A stretch of DNA of 64,000 nucleotides from Aphrophora alni. Lineage: Eukaryota > Arthropoda > Insecta > Hemiptera > Aphrophoridae. Within the stretch, counting starts at the first letter, position 1. The number at the start of each line of letters is the position of its first letter. Of this stretch, positions 53,204 through 64,000 are shown piece by piece. Made by a program: the position numbers and the translations under genes. The notes beneath the pieces were generated by a model. The model was not told where the DNA came from and did no database searches. It worked only from the letters and a program-made list of their open reading frames with translations. The stretch is taken from NCBI GenBank assembly GCA_963513935.1, contig OY740768.1, positions 39,302,368 to 39,366,367 on the forward strand. Reading direction: 5' to 3'.

Positions 53204-56189
53204 ATATAGTTTACATTCTCACTTCAGAAGTATTGTAATGGGGGTAGAAATCGCATTTATATTTTAATATTTTAATTTTCATGAGCTAACGCAATTTTCA
53301 AGCTGTCTTTGTGCTCATCGAAAACCGATTGCACAGAAAACATAGCAGCGACATTGTCAAAAATTCCTTGTAATGTTAATTTAAAAACACATTATTATAA
53401 TTTTTATACATATTTTACTGTTGAATGTACATGATACATCAATACATTAGTTTTAAATCTGTTAATACATTAAATTATATCGATTTTTTATTATCCTCTA
53501 AGATACCATTAATACATATTTGCAGCAATCTATAAAATTTGTCATAAACCGTATTACTAGGTGCACCTATACTATGTTTTACTCAGAAAAGTTCAATTTA
53601 GGTCTTATTTAAACGTTATATTTAGTGTTTACGAACAAACGAAAAAAAAAATCATCCCAAATGGCTGACCTAAGCAAAGTAATGAATATATCTTAAGGTA
53701 CACTGCAGTTTTCTACCACCCTAAGAGTAAAAATATTCTCCCGAATTAAAAATTAATAGCTTAGGCTGGAGGGAATAACTTGAGATTATTTATATCAACT
53801 AGGTGTAACATTGACAGTATTATAAAGGTCTAAGCCATTAAAAAAACTCTGCAACATTTTAATAACATTCTTAAATAATGCCCAATATAGGAAATATATA
53901 ATTTTTCGATATTTCATTAAAATATTCTAGAGTCTAATTGCATGTAGCTTTTTTTTTCTTTTTTTTTTTTTAATGGGATTTTTATCTTTGTGTCGTTTCT
54001 CTTTACCAATGTTTAAAAATATATATTTTGAATATTTCGAAGTTTATTATTAAACATTATTTTATAAAATATGTATATAAATAGTGCTTAAGCTTTGAAT
54101 ATGTTTTCTAGTGTTTCCTGCTTTGATGGCAGGAAAGATAAAATTTAGATTTTTTTTTCCAATTCCATAAACAACATTTAATTTCAATAATTTTGTCCGA
54201 CGTGAGTTATTTGTATGATTTTACAATAAATAGAGTCGATATTTAGACATTATGTCTTTCATAAAATCTCCTATTATTCATAAGACTATTATTGTTTCGT
54301 TTTCTACTGATATCACAATCCCCAAACTAGGATTTCTTAGAAGGTAATTAAATATTTTTTTTTGAATCTATAGATGCAATATTTTAACAAAGTCGTTGAA
54401 CCTTATTAAAAAAAAAAGTATTTATAATTTTTTTTAACTATACATTTATTTTAATGCTAAACCTATAATTTATGTGGCAAAAAATAAAACAAGTTTCTAG
54501 ATAATGAGAAAAAATCGCTCGTATACCAAATTTTATAAAAACAAATGTTATTGTTTGGGCAGCAAAAAATTGAACATACGCCAGACGACAGATAGACATA
54601 ATTCTTAAAACTATTTTTTGGTTCAGCTTAGATGACTTCTAACAATTGTATATCCCAAAAAACTCCATATTTTTACTCTATTACTTATATGTGTGAATGT
54701 AATATTGTATAGTGATGTTGAGATTTTATTGTGTATATTTGTAATATTTATATGATTCTGTGTATATTGATGACAGAAATATCACATGAGAAATCATTGT
54801 ACTACGAATGTGATTTTATCTCTGACATTGTAAGGGTGATGATCAAATTCAGCTAAAACAAAACTTACCAACAATTAAATTATATATAATCAATAACTCC
54901 AATTTCCAACAAATTAAAATGCATAAACCAGAATGTCTTTTAATGACTAAATTACCCCAGTAGGTTTTACCAAGTAACAACTATTATATTATGATTATGA
55001 ATAAAAATATAAGTGTTAATTTTTGCTTTAAGCTTTCCCATTCATATCTATATATTTAACCTTAATTCCATTTACCTTCTCTATTACTAATAATTTATTT
55101 AAAATCACACGTCGACAAGTATATTTTAAAAAGATAAAATTCATATTTGATTGCATTAACAATTAATATTGAAACAATGTTTCAGCCTGTGTTCGCGTCA
55201 CACAACGATAACGTGTATACCTCAACGCTTCCCTTTGTGACGTGTCAGTGGTCTATCATTTATCTTGACACGGTAATATAGTTCTATATATGTCACATTT
55301 GTATTTCCTTTTAAACAAGTTTTCCAAAACTGATGGCGCAGAAAAGGGGTGTCTGTTATTACACCCCTGACAAAATTTTGATTTATGTGACGTGTTAAAG
55401 TGATTTATACTGAAAGAAAAATGTTATTGTGTTCTCTAACTTTTATTATTTTGTAACATTTCCATTATAAGTGTAAGTGTTCAATATTTATTGATTGTTA
55501 ATGTATGAATTTATTACTGTCTAGTTTTGAGTACCGGAGGACCAGAAAATTTGAGTTTACCTTCCTTGAGGTTGTGGTTGTATTGTGCCAACGAACGGTT
55601 CCACTTCTGATGTTTAGTAACTGGCCATTACTTCTTCTTGCAATCACTTCAAACCGACCGCACTAAAGATATAAAATGTTTAAAAAGAGAAACATAAAAG
55701 TAATTGAGGTAAAAAGTAAATGAATCTGAGGTAGCCGGAACTTGTATATGAGAAAAGGCTGAGGGACCAGACATTGCATCTGACTTTAAGTAGAGATGGA
55801 AACAGAGTCACGAACATGTGTACAAGTATACTGTAAGTGAAAGTGGTTGGTGGATGTAACCCAATTTAAAATTTGAGAATTGTCGTTGGTACTATTTGGA
55901 AATCATTATAAAGATACATTTATATTTCTATATATTTACAAATACAAAGTTCATCTTTAAAGACTATTACGTAACAGTAAGGTATTGTGTGTATTTAGAC
56001 AAGTTTATAAATATGAAGGAATCAGATTTTAAATTGCTTCAGGAGGACAACAAATCGAAATCCTACCGCTCGTCTATAGAGGTCAATATATCAATAATTT
56101 CCTCGATTTAATTAACAGGTCGATGAATTTAAAGTCATTATTCAAATAATAAATGGGTTTGAGGAAATAAAGTTTCAAATTTTATGTCC

Positions 56190-56234
<45 letters not shown>

Positions 56235-57239
56235 TAAAAATTTGAGGAAACATATTTGTTTGGAATATTTTTAAAATTAAATAATAATATAGGTATAGTC
56301 ACAATATGTGTACAAACTCATTATATTAAATGTATATTTTTATATATTAGTGTCTTTAATTTATTTCGGAATGAAAAATGAAGAATCAATAAATTTAAAA
56401 TATTTAATATTATAATGTAAGAAGTAAAACAGAGTAAAATTACACACTATCTTATTTAAGCGTATTAGATGGTGGTGGAATTTCTACATTACTTGAATAT
56501 GACGTTGACATCACACATACCTGGAAGATAATGGGTTCGCGACATTGTCAGGCGCAGGAGGCTTATACAGCTCACATTATGATTCGATGGAATCTCTCTA
56601 ATTCTCACCCCTCCTCTCAATTAAACTACGCCATGTTTTCACTTTTCTTTAGAAAAAAAAATGTTTGAAATAGTTATCTTAAATAAGGTTTCATTTGTAT
56701 CCTCATCAATAACGATGATTTTTTTCCCTTTAAATTTATTTTTAAGTTTTTTGGTAGTAAATTTATAAAACTTGTAAACGTGGTAAATCGTTAATTTCAT
56801 TAATTATTCTATTTAATTTTTTTTATAAACGTAGGTATGAACGTGATATAATTATGATGTTCTACGTTCATTAAAAGGAGTTGAATGTATTTTTGAAAGG
56901 AGGAAAAAAGACTGTAATAACTTGACTATGACCGGATACACATCAGTTGAAAATGAGCTCCCTATATTGTCATGCACAATGATTAATTCTCAGATTCACT
57001 AATGTAATTAAACTAAAATTATAATAATTTCATTTAGACGGTGAGCCTTTGTTTGTGTTTTATTGTGTACGTGATTTTTATACTTTGTTTTGTAATTAAA
57101 AACTGTATTATACATGGAAGTCTTCTAACAATCACTTCGTACTATATTAGAGCAAATCGACCATAAAACTACTGACAACTCTCAAATCTACTGATTTAGA
57201 TATAAACTAACTTTGTTAAGGGTATAATATTTCAATTTG
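53204..57239. other. Intergenic, between the inverted arms
   Basis: AT-rich; (TA)n at 56.19 kb. GC-richer patches at 55.2-55.4, 55.5-55.7 and 56.46-56.64 kb are not identifiable. No gene recognised. Confidence -1.
56191..56229. repeat. (TA)n microsatellite
   Basis: About 19 TA units. Confidence -1.
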
Positions 57240-57750
57240 CATGAAAAGTGACTTCTCCACAGAATGTTTGATTTCTAGTAAAATGTGAAGTATGTAATAA
57301 AATAAAGCAAACTGTGGTAGCAATGAAACGAATTTGATCTCCAAAACCTGCCACGTTCCAAGTTCAAGAAGGAATGCGTTTTTATAAGGTCGTGAATTTC
57401 AAGATCCAGAGTAACAACTATTATAAAGAAAAACATTAATTTTAACTTTTCTAATTCTCATAGCGTAAAAAAGTTTTCTTATTCCTTACATTTTGTATCT
57501 AGTATCATTTTCTTATCGTCAATATTGCATATTTTCTATACAAAATATTTAAAATGTTTTCAAGTGACAAAATAATTTATGGAATGGACATTTACCGCAA
57601 TAAAACATAGTAAGAAATTTAGCTTAGTTGAAATGTAAATGTGGTATACCGAATGAACAAATTGGAAAGCTTATTATAAAAAAAAATAAAGGGTAGGACG
57701 TCCTGCCAAAACAGTAATGGGTTGTTGCAGTAAATATATGACAGATTGAA
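57240..57750 (-). pseudogene. Gustatory receptor pseudogene (exon 1 and exon 2 remnants fused)
   Basis: Reading the - strand from 57750 down, pieces of the intact Gr appear in order but in shifting frames: QPITVLAGRPTLYFFY (compare YPLLCWRDLPILFLY), then the region equal to residues 80-115 around LDTK, then ELEKLKLMFFFIIVVTLDLE (compare ESEKSKLLCLLMIALILGLA), and then directly FVSLLPQFALFYYILHILLE (compare the exon 2 segment LPILCQLILFYYIVYTLQEI). The rest of exon 1, the intron and the first half of exon 2 are missing, so a deletion has joined the two exons. Stops and frameshifts are frequent, and the donor GTAAGT has become GTGGAG. It sits between the two large inverted repeat arms. The match is piecewise but collinear, which makes chance unlikely. 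Confidence -1.
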
Positions 57751-59214
57751 AACATGGTTTATTGCTTACAAGTAAATTATAAGGTTTGATAACAACATCC
57801 GTTTTATTTTATTATAAACATAATTTATAAGTATTAAGTATAACACGTGCTTTATTAAATTGTTCGTCAAGTGTTGACACTCTCCATTAACTAATTGTAT
57901 TAGACTTTTGTCAATAGATAAAGAAAATGTTCTAGCTTAATGGTCATTTCACTTAGTACTGATTTCATAATATAAATATTATATTGACTTGTTTGATTGA
58001 CGGAGTCGTACATATTTCATATACATTTAGAGTTAACAGATTATTACGTTGAAAAGTTCTTACCAAAAATTTTCTTTGGCAAGAAATATCAATTATGTAA
58101 AGTAATTCCATTTTCTTTGTTGTCGGTTTTATTTTAGGTATCGATAAATATGTAAACGTAATGACAACATAAATCGTATTACCCATCGAGTACAATTTAC
58201 TCATAAAGCAAGTTTATGGGAGAAGCAAACCAAAGGTTAAGCTCTATTTTTTACATATTTTTTAATAATATTTATTAATAATACAAATCAATATGTTTAA
58301 AGATAAACTTTTAAACGTTGATATGGAGAGATCATAAAGAGATCAGAAATTGAATGAAAATAAAATACTCACATATAGTATAAATAGATTCGAGAAAAAA
58401 ATTCCAAGAGATGGTGATAAATTCTATTTTATTCTATTTTGGACCTTGTTTAAAATGTTATTATAATGTTAAATAGTTCAGATAATTAGTTTACAGCGTT
58501 AAAATACCGTCAATGTACACCAAGTTTTAGATATAAATAAACTCCTGTCGTTTCCCTCCAGTTTAAGTGTTTCCTATTTTCTTTTAAATTTTGTCAATTG
58601 TCTCTTGACTTATTAATTTATAATGGGTAAAATATTTCTAGTATAAGGCTAGTGCCGCGGTCATAATGTTCTTTGCGGTTTTTTATAAATATTAAATAAA
58701 ATGTTTAAAAAAGGCCTATGTTACATCGCGCGTGTTTCAGACATGGTATAGTTTCACCTCGTAATAACGCTAGCCTTGGATTATTAATTTACGTTTACTC
58801 CAGAACCAAAAAAAAAAATTTACGATTTTGAATATTGGTTTAGAATGGTCGTTATAAACAATCTTTTGAAAAAGAACTTATGACCGATTTTGAGCGATTA
58901 CTACTTTTATTTCAGAGTTTATAAATTGCTTAGTATTATTTCTTTTATATTTCTTAAACATAAATAAAAAATATAAATTTTGTTAACTGATTTTTAGTTG
59001 ATATATTGTATTTGTAACAGGTATCAAAAAATACGTGTACAAATTATTTTGTTGAGTATAACGTTAGAAGCAATATTTGACAATATCGGTGCTATGTCTT
59101 ATGAGAAATCAATTTTTAACAAGCAGGAAGAAAGCCAGAAAATTTTATAATAAACAATTTCGTTTAGCTTATGAAATTTTAAATGGGTATATTTTCAAAG
59201 ATATTATTACGATT
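57751..59214. other. Intergenic, nothing recognised
   Basis: AT-rich flank between the Gr pseudogene and the right inverted arm. No further Gr fragments seen here. Confidence -1.
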
Positions 59215-60195
59215 TATTTTCTCATTACAATACTTATTAGATAAATTAATTAGATTATTAGAGATAGCTTTTATTTGACGTTTGTTTATTTATGGTAGTG
59301 GGAGTCATTAGTTACTACGAGGTCGTCGCTTTGACAATATCATATTATGGCGTCTCAATCATCCACACGTGTGCCTTCTGTCAAAATCAAACGATACAAT
59401 TTACAAAGACGACTTTCAATGTGATATAAGGATGACATTTCTTTGAAGGAATATATTACTAAGTATATTTTATATGAAGCATATACCATAATTGGCAGTA
59501 GCATTGAGTAGAATGCACCATATTATTTAATAGTTAATATTTCATAATTTTCTATTTTTAGTTCAAATAAAATATCTAAGTATTGCCAGCAAATAACCTA
59601 GTTTTGATTTAATCCATTAAAAATTAATATATCTCGACAAAAATTGTATTAAATGAAGTATGCAATAGTTATATCCTGAAGTATGGAATGTTAGATGCAG
59701 AAATCATTATGAAATATAGTAAGTATGACACATATAAAATAGGAGAGGATTAAAGTTTCCTGATAAAAAAAAACTCTAAAGTAAGATTAGTTATAAAGTT
59801 GAAAATGGTAATATGTACCGAAGTACTTAAAGATAAATATTCCTACACAAAATAATTAATTTATATCAAAATATATTTAATTGTTGATAAAACGTACTTA
59901 TAATGTGTAAACCAAAAAAGTAACCAAAATCAAAAAGTGTGTTGTGGATTGGTATAAACACGCAATTTGCTCAAAATAACATCTTATTATTATTTATTTT
60001 TTTTAATACTTAATTTGAATAATAAATCATATTATTTTATGTTACATTTTTTTAAATTTTGTAATTGACATTTACGATTTAAAACAATAAAACATAATGT
60101 TAAGAAATATAATATGATAATGTTTCTTTTGAGACATACGTACAGTTATTACACACTATCTAGAGTTATTAAAAGTTTAAATTAACACTTTCTTT
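59215..60195. repeat. Right arm of a ~950-bp inverted duplication
   Basis: Inverted copy of 51640-52590. Several separate anchors confirm collinearity: the segment around 59935-59960 mirrors 51890-51925, and 60130-60190 mirrors 51655-51720. The interval between the arms (6.6 kb) holds the palindromic MITE and a Gr pseudogene. Confidence -1.
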
Positions 60196-60945
60196 CCACC
60201 AGTCATTCATATAGCTTTTCAATTTTGATGAATTTTTATTGTCAAATTGTGCTAAAAAATAAAACGCGTTAAAAAAATTAAATATATATATATATTAAAA
60301 TCCTATGTAATCAAATTGATTACAAGTACTTATAAAAAATATAAGACTAAAAATTAACTAAATGTATAATAGACTGTGTTTATTATTCGGGTTTTTTTAA
60401 TAACACAAAGTTATATAATTGACGGGTTGAAAAAGTATGATTTTTTTATGTTTTTATCTTTAGAAATTATTAAAATATTTTAATATTATTATTATGACTT
60501 AATCAGACATTTACAATAGTTTGTATTTCTTGAAACTAATAAAATACTTTTTTATGTTAACGTAATTATCCTTCCGTTATCAAGTGATATGTCTAGTAAA
60601 TAAAAGAGTTACCTATATATAGTTATTTTTATCTGTGAGGTAACTTTAAAAAAGTAAACGTTCTATCTTCATCATCTGATTACGAGTGATTATATAGTGA
60701 ATACATACACTAATGTTCTATCTAATATCCTATTAAACCACATTAACAATATGAACACTCCATCATTTTCAAATAAATTCAAAACCAGAACTTTTTTTTT
60801 AGGAACAAACACATAACAGTATTAAAAATGTGACAAAACACGCTTCTTTTTGCATGAATATCTGTTGGTATATTTTTTATGCAAAAAAGTGATCAGAATG
60901 AATGATATACTTGATATATATTATTATATATATTATATATAATAA

Positions 60946-60983
<38 letters not shown>

Positions 60984-61537
60984 TTATTTTATAAAGATAT
61001 ACCTTGATATATCTTCTATAAAATAAAGACCAACAGGAACCGTTCAGAAATGAATGTCATTATTTTTTGTTTTTTCAGTAGCAGCCATATAATTTAGTAT
61101 ATATTTTTAGTATTGAAACGTACTGATATTAAAAGAAAAATACAATATATTATGTTTATATATAGGACATAAAAATAACAAATACAAAATATTTACTTTC
61201 CTGATATACTACAATAATAATAATTTAAGCTGTTCTTAAAGGATTGTATCATTCTACTAGAGACCTCATACATATCCGGTGATACAATTACACGTTTTAA
61301 CATGAAACTCAAACTAATTCAGTTGTATTATAAATTTTCATGACAGGTACAAATTATTACTCCGCAGGTAATATCACGATAAATGTGTATAGCTCGCTTT
61401 GTCTTTCCTTTTGTTTTCCTTCATTGAGTCCACCACTTTGCTTGACCAACAATCACTCTCTGTGTAAGAGGACAATTTTCATGAATGGAGTATACATTGA
61501 TATTATTTAATGAGTGTAGTAAGTTTAACTTAAATTA
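60196..61537. other. Intergenic, with AT foldbacks
   Basis: Holds the foldback cluster at 60.9-61.03 kb and nothing else supported. Confidence -1.
60905..61028. repeat. AT-rich foldback cluster
   Basis: Two nested inverted repeats flank a (TA)n tract: ATTATTATATATA-TTA-TATATAATAAT near 60919-60947, and CTTTATTTTATAAAGATAT with its inverted copy ending near 61028. Confidence -1.
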
Positions 61538-62250
61538 TTTGTAGATTTCACAGACGCCTATGATAGTGCTGAAAGAGATAGGCTGGATATTGCATTGCTG
61601 GAATTTAGAATACAACATAAATTAGTTATTTGAGTACTATGGTTCTGAGGAAAGTAGTGATTAAACTGAAATTAAAGAGATTCTACAGATAATTTAAAGA
61701 TAAACACAGACTCAGAGAAATGGTCTCATATTAACTATTCAATCTTAGGGAAAAAAATTGGAATCGTATGGGTTAATAATGAAGGGAAATTTTTTGATGA
61801 AACCGTTCAATGATAACAAACAAAAAAATCCCTGATAATAAAAAAAAGTTCAACCATATAGACTGTATATGAATCTTGAAATTGGCGTCTCAATAAAGAG
61901 AATGAAAGACAATCGAAATGGCAAGTCACGGAGAGACACTCGGAGCTGACAAAAAATAAATAAAAAGTGATATACGGGATTAAGAATAAATCAAGATCTC
62001 ATGGACTGCATTACATTTGATGACGAAAATTAAAATAACACGCTTCAAGTGTTGGTTATTGTGGTGTCGATTGAGAACAATATATCCTCTAAAATGGTTT
62101 TCCAGAACAGAAAAAAATCCGACTTATAAAGGGATGGATATCTATTATATCTTTGAAGATCTTCGAAAAACCGATGTAAGAAATAAAAAAATAAAAAAAG
62201 TTTAAGATTCAAGGGCAAGGTTCTTGAAGGACGGTATTGATGTAGAGTAA
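61538..62250 (+). mobile_element. Decayed non-LTR retrotransposon, internally deleted
   Basis: The start reads VDFTDAYDSAERDRLDIALL then EFRIQHKLVI, which fits the fingers/palm motif of endonuclease-type non-LTR reverse transcriptases (usually DF..AYDS..R..L...L.EFGI..KLI). A stretch like TMVLRKVVIKLKLKRFYR and FKINTD follows, matching the next conserved part. At about 62017-62240 the sequence resumes with MTKIKITRFKCWLLWCR and then EDLRKTDVRNKKIKK and DSRARF, equal to the C-terminal tail seen in these elements (RL.WLGHV.R ... DLRKMGVRN). The middle, including the catalytic YADD box, is absent. Several stops and frameshifts show it is dead. A different family from the R1-like fragment at 5.2 kb. 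Confidence -1.
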
Positions 62251-64000
62251 TTAAGTAAGGAAATTATAACTATAAGTTGTTTTTATGGACTATGCATTTA
62301 TAATGAAGACATTACGACCTTAGTACAAAAATAAAACCGAGGAAATGTAAATCAGGTAATTTCATAAGTTACGTTGATGATGATAATATTAGAGGATATA
62401 ATATATTTAAATTCTAACTATTGCGAACCTCTTAAAATGTCGACATAGGAGACAATTAAACGTGAATTGATTAAACCCTGGTAGTATTTTCGTACCAGTA
62501 TTTTGTTAGCATTACGTGATTTTTTTAAACGTAGTTCTCCCAAATGTTGTTTGACTTTTTAAATCTTACTTATGGAAGGTTTTAACATAGTGTGTCAAAC
62601 AAAGTATTAGTTAAATTTAACTTTTATACTTGTTTTAAATATTGCAATATTTAACAACAAATAAAAAAAAAAACAAAAAACAAACAACATCTTCATATAA
62701 TAATATTAAGAATGCGTATAGCTGCTTAACGAGAATTTTATTTCAATTAAGAAATAACTTATAACTAGATAACAGAGAAACCCTTGTTGTCTCTGGTAAC
62801 TGTTCGCTCTCAATAAAACTTTACTCAATAAAATAATTCCATGTATAGTTTGTACAGTTCATTTCTTAATAATTAATGAATTCATACAATTTTGTAATAC
62901 TCGTACAAATCATTCAGTGCAGCAACGAATAATGCTTCTTTCTAATGTTTACTTTAAAAAAGTAATATTTAGATGTACAGTTCGTTTCTCTTTTTGGAAA
63001 AATATAGAAGAATAGAATTGAACTCAATGAGTAAAGTGTGATGTGGAAATGAGTGCTGAATATTACCTAGATGAATGTAAATATCCTGAGCTAAATTCTG
63101 AGAATCAAATAATATTACTCAGATCTGTAAAATTGATTAAAAAAAGCTGAAAGATAATTAAATATCAAGTAAATTGTCAGTTTAGAACCGTTGAGGGTTT
63201 CACTTCACTTTAATCCGTACATGGCGATAAGTAGTAAAAATCAGTTTATTTAATTAAAGTCATCAAAATAATACAATGTCAAAAATTAAAAAAATTCTTT
63301 GAAATATTTCTATTATCAAAAATAAAACTTTAGATGCATAATAGTTGTGAATTACTTAACTTTTTGGGGAAAGGGATTTTTGTTAAAATAAATTGGTATG
63401 AATGTTGTTTTAACGAGTACGCATAGCCAATGAATTGTTTATTTTTACAGTGACAAAGAAGGCCTATATTAAATTGGATTCTGATAATATCTCATATATA
63501 ACTTAATATATATTTAATCCAAAACAGTCAGACACATTACATTAATAACATATACATTAACGAATAATAATAAAAATTATATTTGATTATAATATTAAAA
63601 TAAATAACAATAATAAAATAATCTTTAATAACAACGAATAAATCTTTAATATAATTGTAAAGTAATTTGAAGCTATAACATTTTAGGAGCTGAAACCTTG
63701 GCAAAAATTATTTCTAGTAAGTTGCACAAAAAAATAGTGGTTCGATTTTTATGAAACGAAATTTGAACGGAAATCGATGGTACGACTTAACCCTAAGTGG
63801 GGAAGTTAGAGCCATTATAAATATCAATAGATTTTCAAAGTACAATCAAGAAAGTCTAGAACTTCCAGACAGTCATTTCCGTCATAGCCAAGATTACAAA
63901 TATAAATTAACTATTTCAAGATTAAAGACACTCTTGATTTTTTACCTGTAGAATTTTGTTTGTTTTAATAACTAACTGTTACTGATCGAGATATTCTTGA
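62251..64000. other. Intergenic, nothing recognised
   Basis: AT-rich to the end of the window. A 66-codon frame at 63751-63951 (+) has fairly even composition but no family I recognise. Confidence -1.

Overview
The window is nuclear DNA from an insect. The main evidence is an intron-containing gene for a seven-transmembrane chemoreceptor of the gustatory receptor (Gr) type, together with decayed transposon families common in insects: an R1-like and a second non-LTR retrotransposon, a Penelope-like element, PIF/Harbinger remnants and a Tc1/mariner-like DDE transposon. The sequence is very AT-rich with many (TA)n, (CA)n and (GA)n tracts. A hemipteroid insect would fit, but the order cannot be fixed from sequence alone. 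Only one gene looks intact; most long stretches are intergenic or intronic, and most short ORFs in them look like chance.

Layout. 1-4.87 kb: no recognised gene; a 9-bp tandem repeat at 1.68 kb. 4.87-5.6 kb: a broken Gr exon on the + strand, followed by a truncated R1-like fragment on the - strand. 5.6-16.7 kb: a ~226-bp tandem repeat (family B), a ~2 kb dispersed repeat (family A) present again at 15.0-16.7 kb and inverted at 22.9-24.6 kb, and Harbinger remnants at 9.0-10.3 kb. 25.56-26.5 kb: a decayed mariner-like transposase. 28.17-36.93 kb: the Gr gene on the - strand, five phase-0 exons encoding 380 residues; its introns hold a 15-bp minisatellite and other repeats. 36.9-49.1 kb: gene-poor, with a third repeat family (C), a large (TA)n/(GA)n tract, a perfect 28-bp hairpin and a broken unidentified coding-like region at 46.6-47.3 kb. 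49.1-51.23 kb: a Penelope-like element with 55-bp terminal inverted repeats and a hammerhead-like motif. 51.6-60.2 kb: two ~950-bp inverted repeat arms enclosing a palindromic transposon derivative (52.6-53.2 kb) and a Gr pseudogene (57.24-57.75 kb). 61.5-62.25 kb: an internally deleted non-LTR remnant.

Overall. The intact Gr and two related broken copies show a small local family shaped by duplication and decay, with transposons inserted around and between the copies. I did not find a convincing new multi-gene system. The most unusual items are the palindromic element whose two arms both encode the tail of the same transposase, the Penelope terminus with hammerhead-like architecture, the large inverted duplication, the 28-bp perfect hairpin and the codon-length minisatellite inside a Gr intron.
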